A stretch of 6,185 nucleotides of DNA from Acidobacteriaceae bacterium (lineage in GTDB: Bacteria > Acidobacteriota > Terriglobia > Terriglobales > Acidobacteriaceae), in assembly GCA_003140655.1 (NCBI GenBank), contig PLKR01000481.1:1-6185 (forward strand), in the 5' to 3' direction. A program made the position numbers and the translations under genes. Positions within the stretch are counted from its first letter, which is position 1, and each line of letters opens with the position of its first letter. The notes beneath the pieces are model-generated. The model did no database searches, was not told the origin of the DNA, and was given only the letters and a program-made list of their open reading frames with translations. Below, piece after piece: positions 5,328 through 6,185 of this stretch.

Positions 5328-6038
5328 ATGAATCGCGAATATCACAAGGGATACAGCCAGGAACTGAACCGGGACATGGAGGCGCTGGTTTTTGGGCATG
5401 CGGGGATGCCGCTGGTGGTGTTTCCGACCTCGATGGGGAAGTTCTTCGAGTATGAGGATCGCGGGATGATTGGCGTACTGGCGCCGAAGATTGAGCGCGG
5501 CGATTTGCAGGTGTTTTGCCCGGACACCGTCGAGACGGAGAGTTGGTACAACAAGAGTGTGCATCCTAAGGTGCGGGTGCTGCGGCATTTGCAGTACGAG
5601 CGCTACATTCTGCATGAGTTCGTGCCGTTTATCCGGTGGAAAAATCAAACGCCGCGGCTGGCGATGACCGGGTGCAGCTTCGGGGCTTATCACGCGGTTA
5701 ATTTTGCGTTGAAGCATCCGGACGTGGTGACGCATTGCGTCAGCATGAGCGGGGCTTTTGATATTCATCAATTTCTGGATGGGTATTACGACGATGATTG
5801 CTACTTCAATTGTCCGCCGGACTATCTGCCGAATCAGAATGATGACTGGTTTTTGAGCCGCTACCGGCAGATGAAGATTGTGCTGGGGTCGGCAGATTGG
5901 GATATTTGCCTGGACCAGAACGTGAAGCTTTCGGCGATCTTGAATGCCAAGGCGGTGCCGCATTGGCTGGATATTTACGGGGATAATTCCAAGCATGACT
6001 GGCCGTTGTGGCTGAACATGGCGGGGAAGTATTTTTAA
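5328..6038 (+). CDS. Putative esterase, alpha/beta-hydrolase fold
   Basis: A 236-residue protein of the putative-esterase (esterase D-like) group, likely a cytoplasmic serine hydrolase since it has no signal peptide. The nucleophile motif is GCSFG with Ser117. The likely triad partners are an Asp in GSADWD (Asp190 or Asp192) and His223 in KHDWPLW. The N-terminal part (MNREYHKGYS, then DMEALVFGHAGMPLVVFPTSMG) and the segment FFEYEDRGM are features I recognise from this family. An unusual acidic, Cys-containing stretch (DDDCYFNCPPDYLPNQ, about 155-171) lies where family members carry a cap or loop. I chose the ATG at 5328 because homologues begin with MNREYH-like residues and AGGGA lies 10 nt upstream. 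A TTG at 5259 would add 23 residues (MSTKVSRGLP onward) that do not look like part of the fold. The gene is divergent from the TPR gene. The substrate cannot be inferred. Confidence 0.88.
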   Translation: MNREYHKGYSQELNRDMEALVFGHAGMPLVVFPTSMGKFFEYEDRGMIGVLAPKIERGDLQVFCPDTVETESWYNKSVHPKVRVLRHLQYERYILHEFVPFIRWKNQTPRLAMTGCSFGAYHAVNFALKHPDVVTHCVSMSGAFDIHQFLDGYYDDDCYFNCPPDYLPNQNDDWFLSRYRQMKIVLGSADWDICLDQNVKLSAILNAKAVPHWLDIYGDNSKHDWPLWLNMAGKYF

Positions 6039-6044
6039 GGCGGT

Positions 6045-6079
6045 GGTCAGTGGCCAGTGATCAGCGGCCAGTGATCAGT
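6045..6079. repeat. Heptamer tandem repeat, five units (GRYCAGY)
   Basis: Five contiguous 7-bp units start 6 bp after the esterase stop: GGTCAGT, GGCCAGT, GATCAGC, GGCCAGT, GATCAGT. Units two to five also form a 14-bp period, GGCCAGTGATCAG followed by C or T. Most junctions create the palindromes TGGCCA or TGATCA. I recall similar CAGTGGCCAGTG-type stretches scattered between genes in Acidobacteria; the recurrence elsewhere is from memory and not shown here. Confidence 0.8.
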
Positions 6080-6185
6080 TCTCGGATGTCGAAGGCGAGA
6101 GCACAGTGAAGTTTACGAACGCCTTAAGCGACAGTGTACCGAAGGTAGGGATCCCTCGACTGCGTGACTGCTTCGCTTCGCGAAA
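6080..6185. other. Non-coding tail with a perfect palindrome and a terminal hairpin, cut by the window end
   Basis: No open frame here looks like a gene. AGGGATCCCT (6147-6156) is a perfect 10-bp palindrome followed by TCGACTGCGTGACTGCTTCG. The last bases can form a small stem (TTCGC at 6172-6176, GCGAA at 6180-6184). The block resembles GGGATCC-CTCGACT-CGCTTCG dispersed intergenic repeats I have seen in several phyla. The right boundary is outside the window. Confidence 0.4.

Overview
The window is G+C-rich bacterial DNA with tightly packed genes. It most likely comes from an Acidobacteriota (Terriglobia/Koribacter-like) genome. I infer this from the short secreted protein with its YAQGERP and LGDIARAYRKEH motifs, the GPEDP-type chloride transporter, the SigK/RskA-like pair, and palindromic repeats of a kind I associate with that phylum. 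No rRNA, tRNA, CRISPR array, transposase or phage gene is visible, so the taxonomic call is an inference.

Layout, left to right. (1) On the + strand, the 3' part of an ECF sigma factor gene (cut by the window start) is followed by a membrane-anchored zinc-finger anti-sigma factor with an RskA-type C-terminal domain. The 92-bp gap between them carries two adjacent hairpins; the second belongs to a repeat found again at 1581-1606. (2) A 268-bp gap separates the anti-sigma gene from convergent minus-strand genes. It holds the second repeat copy and no convincing gene. (3) On the minus strand, read right to left, are a membrane-anchored TPR protein, a CLC-family chloride transporter with C-terminal CBS domains that overlaps the TPR gene by ATGA, a 294-bp spacer with several hairpins, and a gene for a 103-residue secreted protein. 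(4) Divergent from the TPR gene, on the + strand, is a complete alpha/beta-hydrolase of the putative-esterase family. (5) The last 150 bp are non-coding: a five-unit heptamer repeat, then a palindrome-containing sequence that runs off the end.

Functionally, the sigma/anti-sigma pair should form one envelope- or redox-responsive switch, with the anti-sigma factor holding the sigma factor at the membrane. The TPR and CLC genes are almost certainly co-transcribed and translationally coupled. This links a membrane-tethered scaffold to an anion/proton transporter, a pairing whose purpose the sequence does not reveal. The esterase and the secreted protein appear to be separate units. I saw no clearly new multi-gene system. 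The most unusual points are the CLC motif variants, the TPR-CLC coupling, the repeat in the sigma/anti-sigma gap, and the competing hairpins before the secreted-protein gene.
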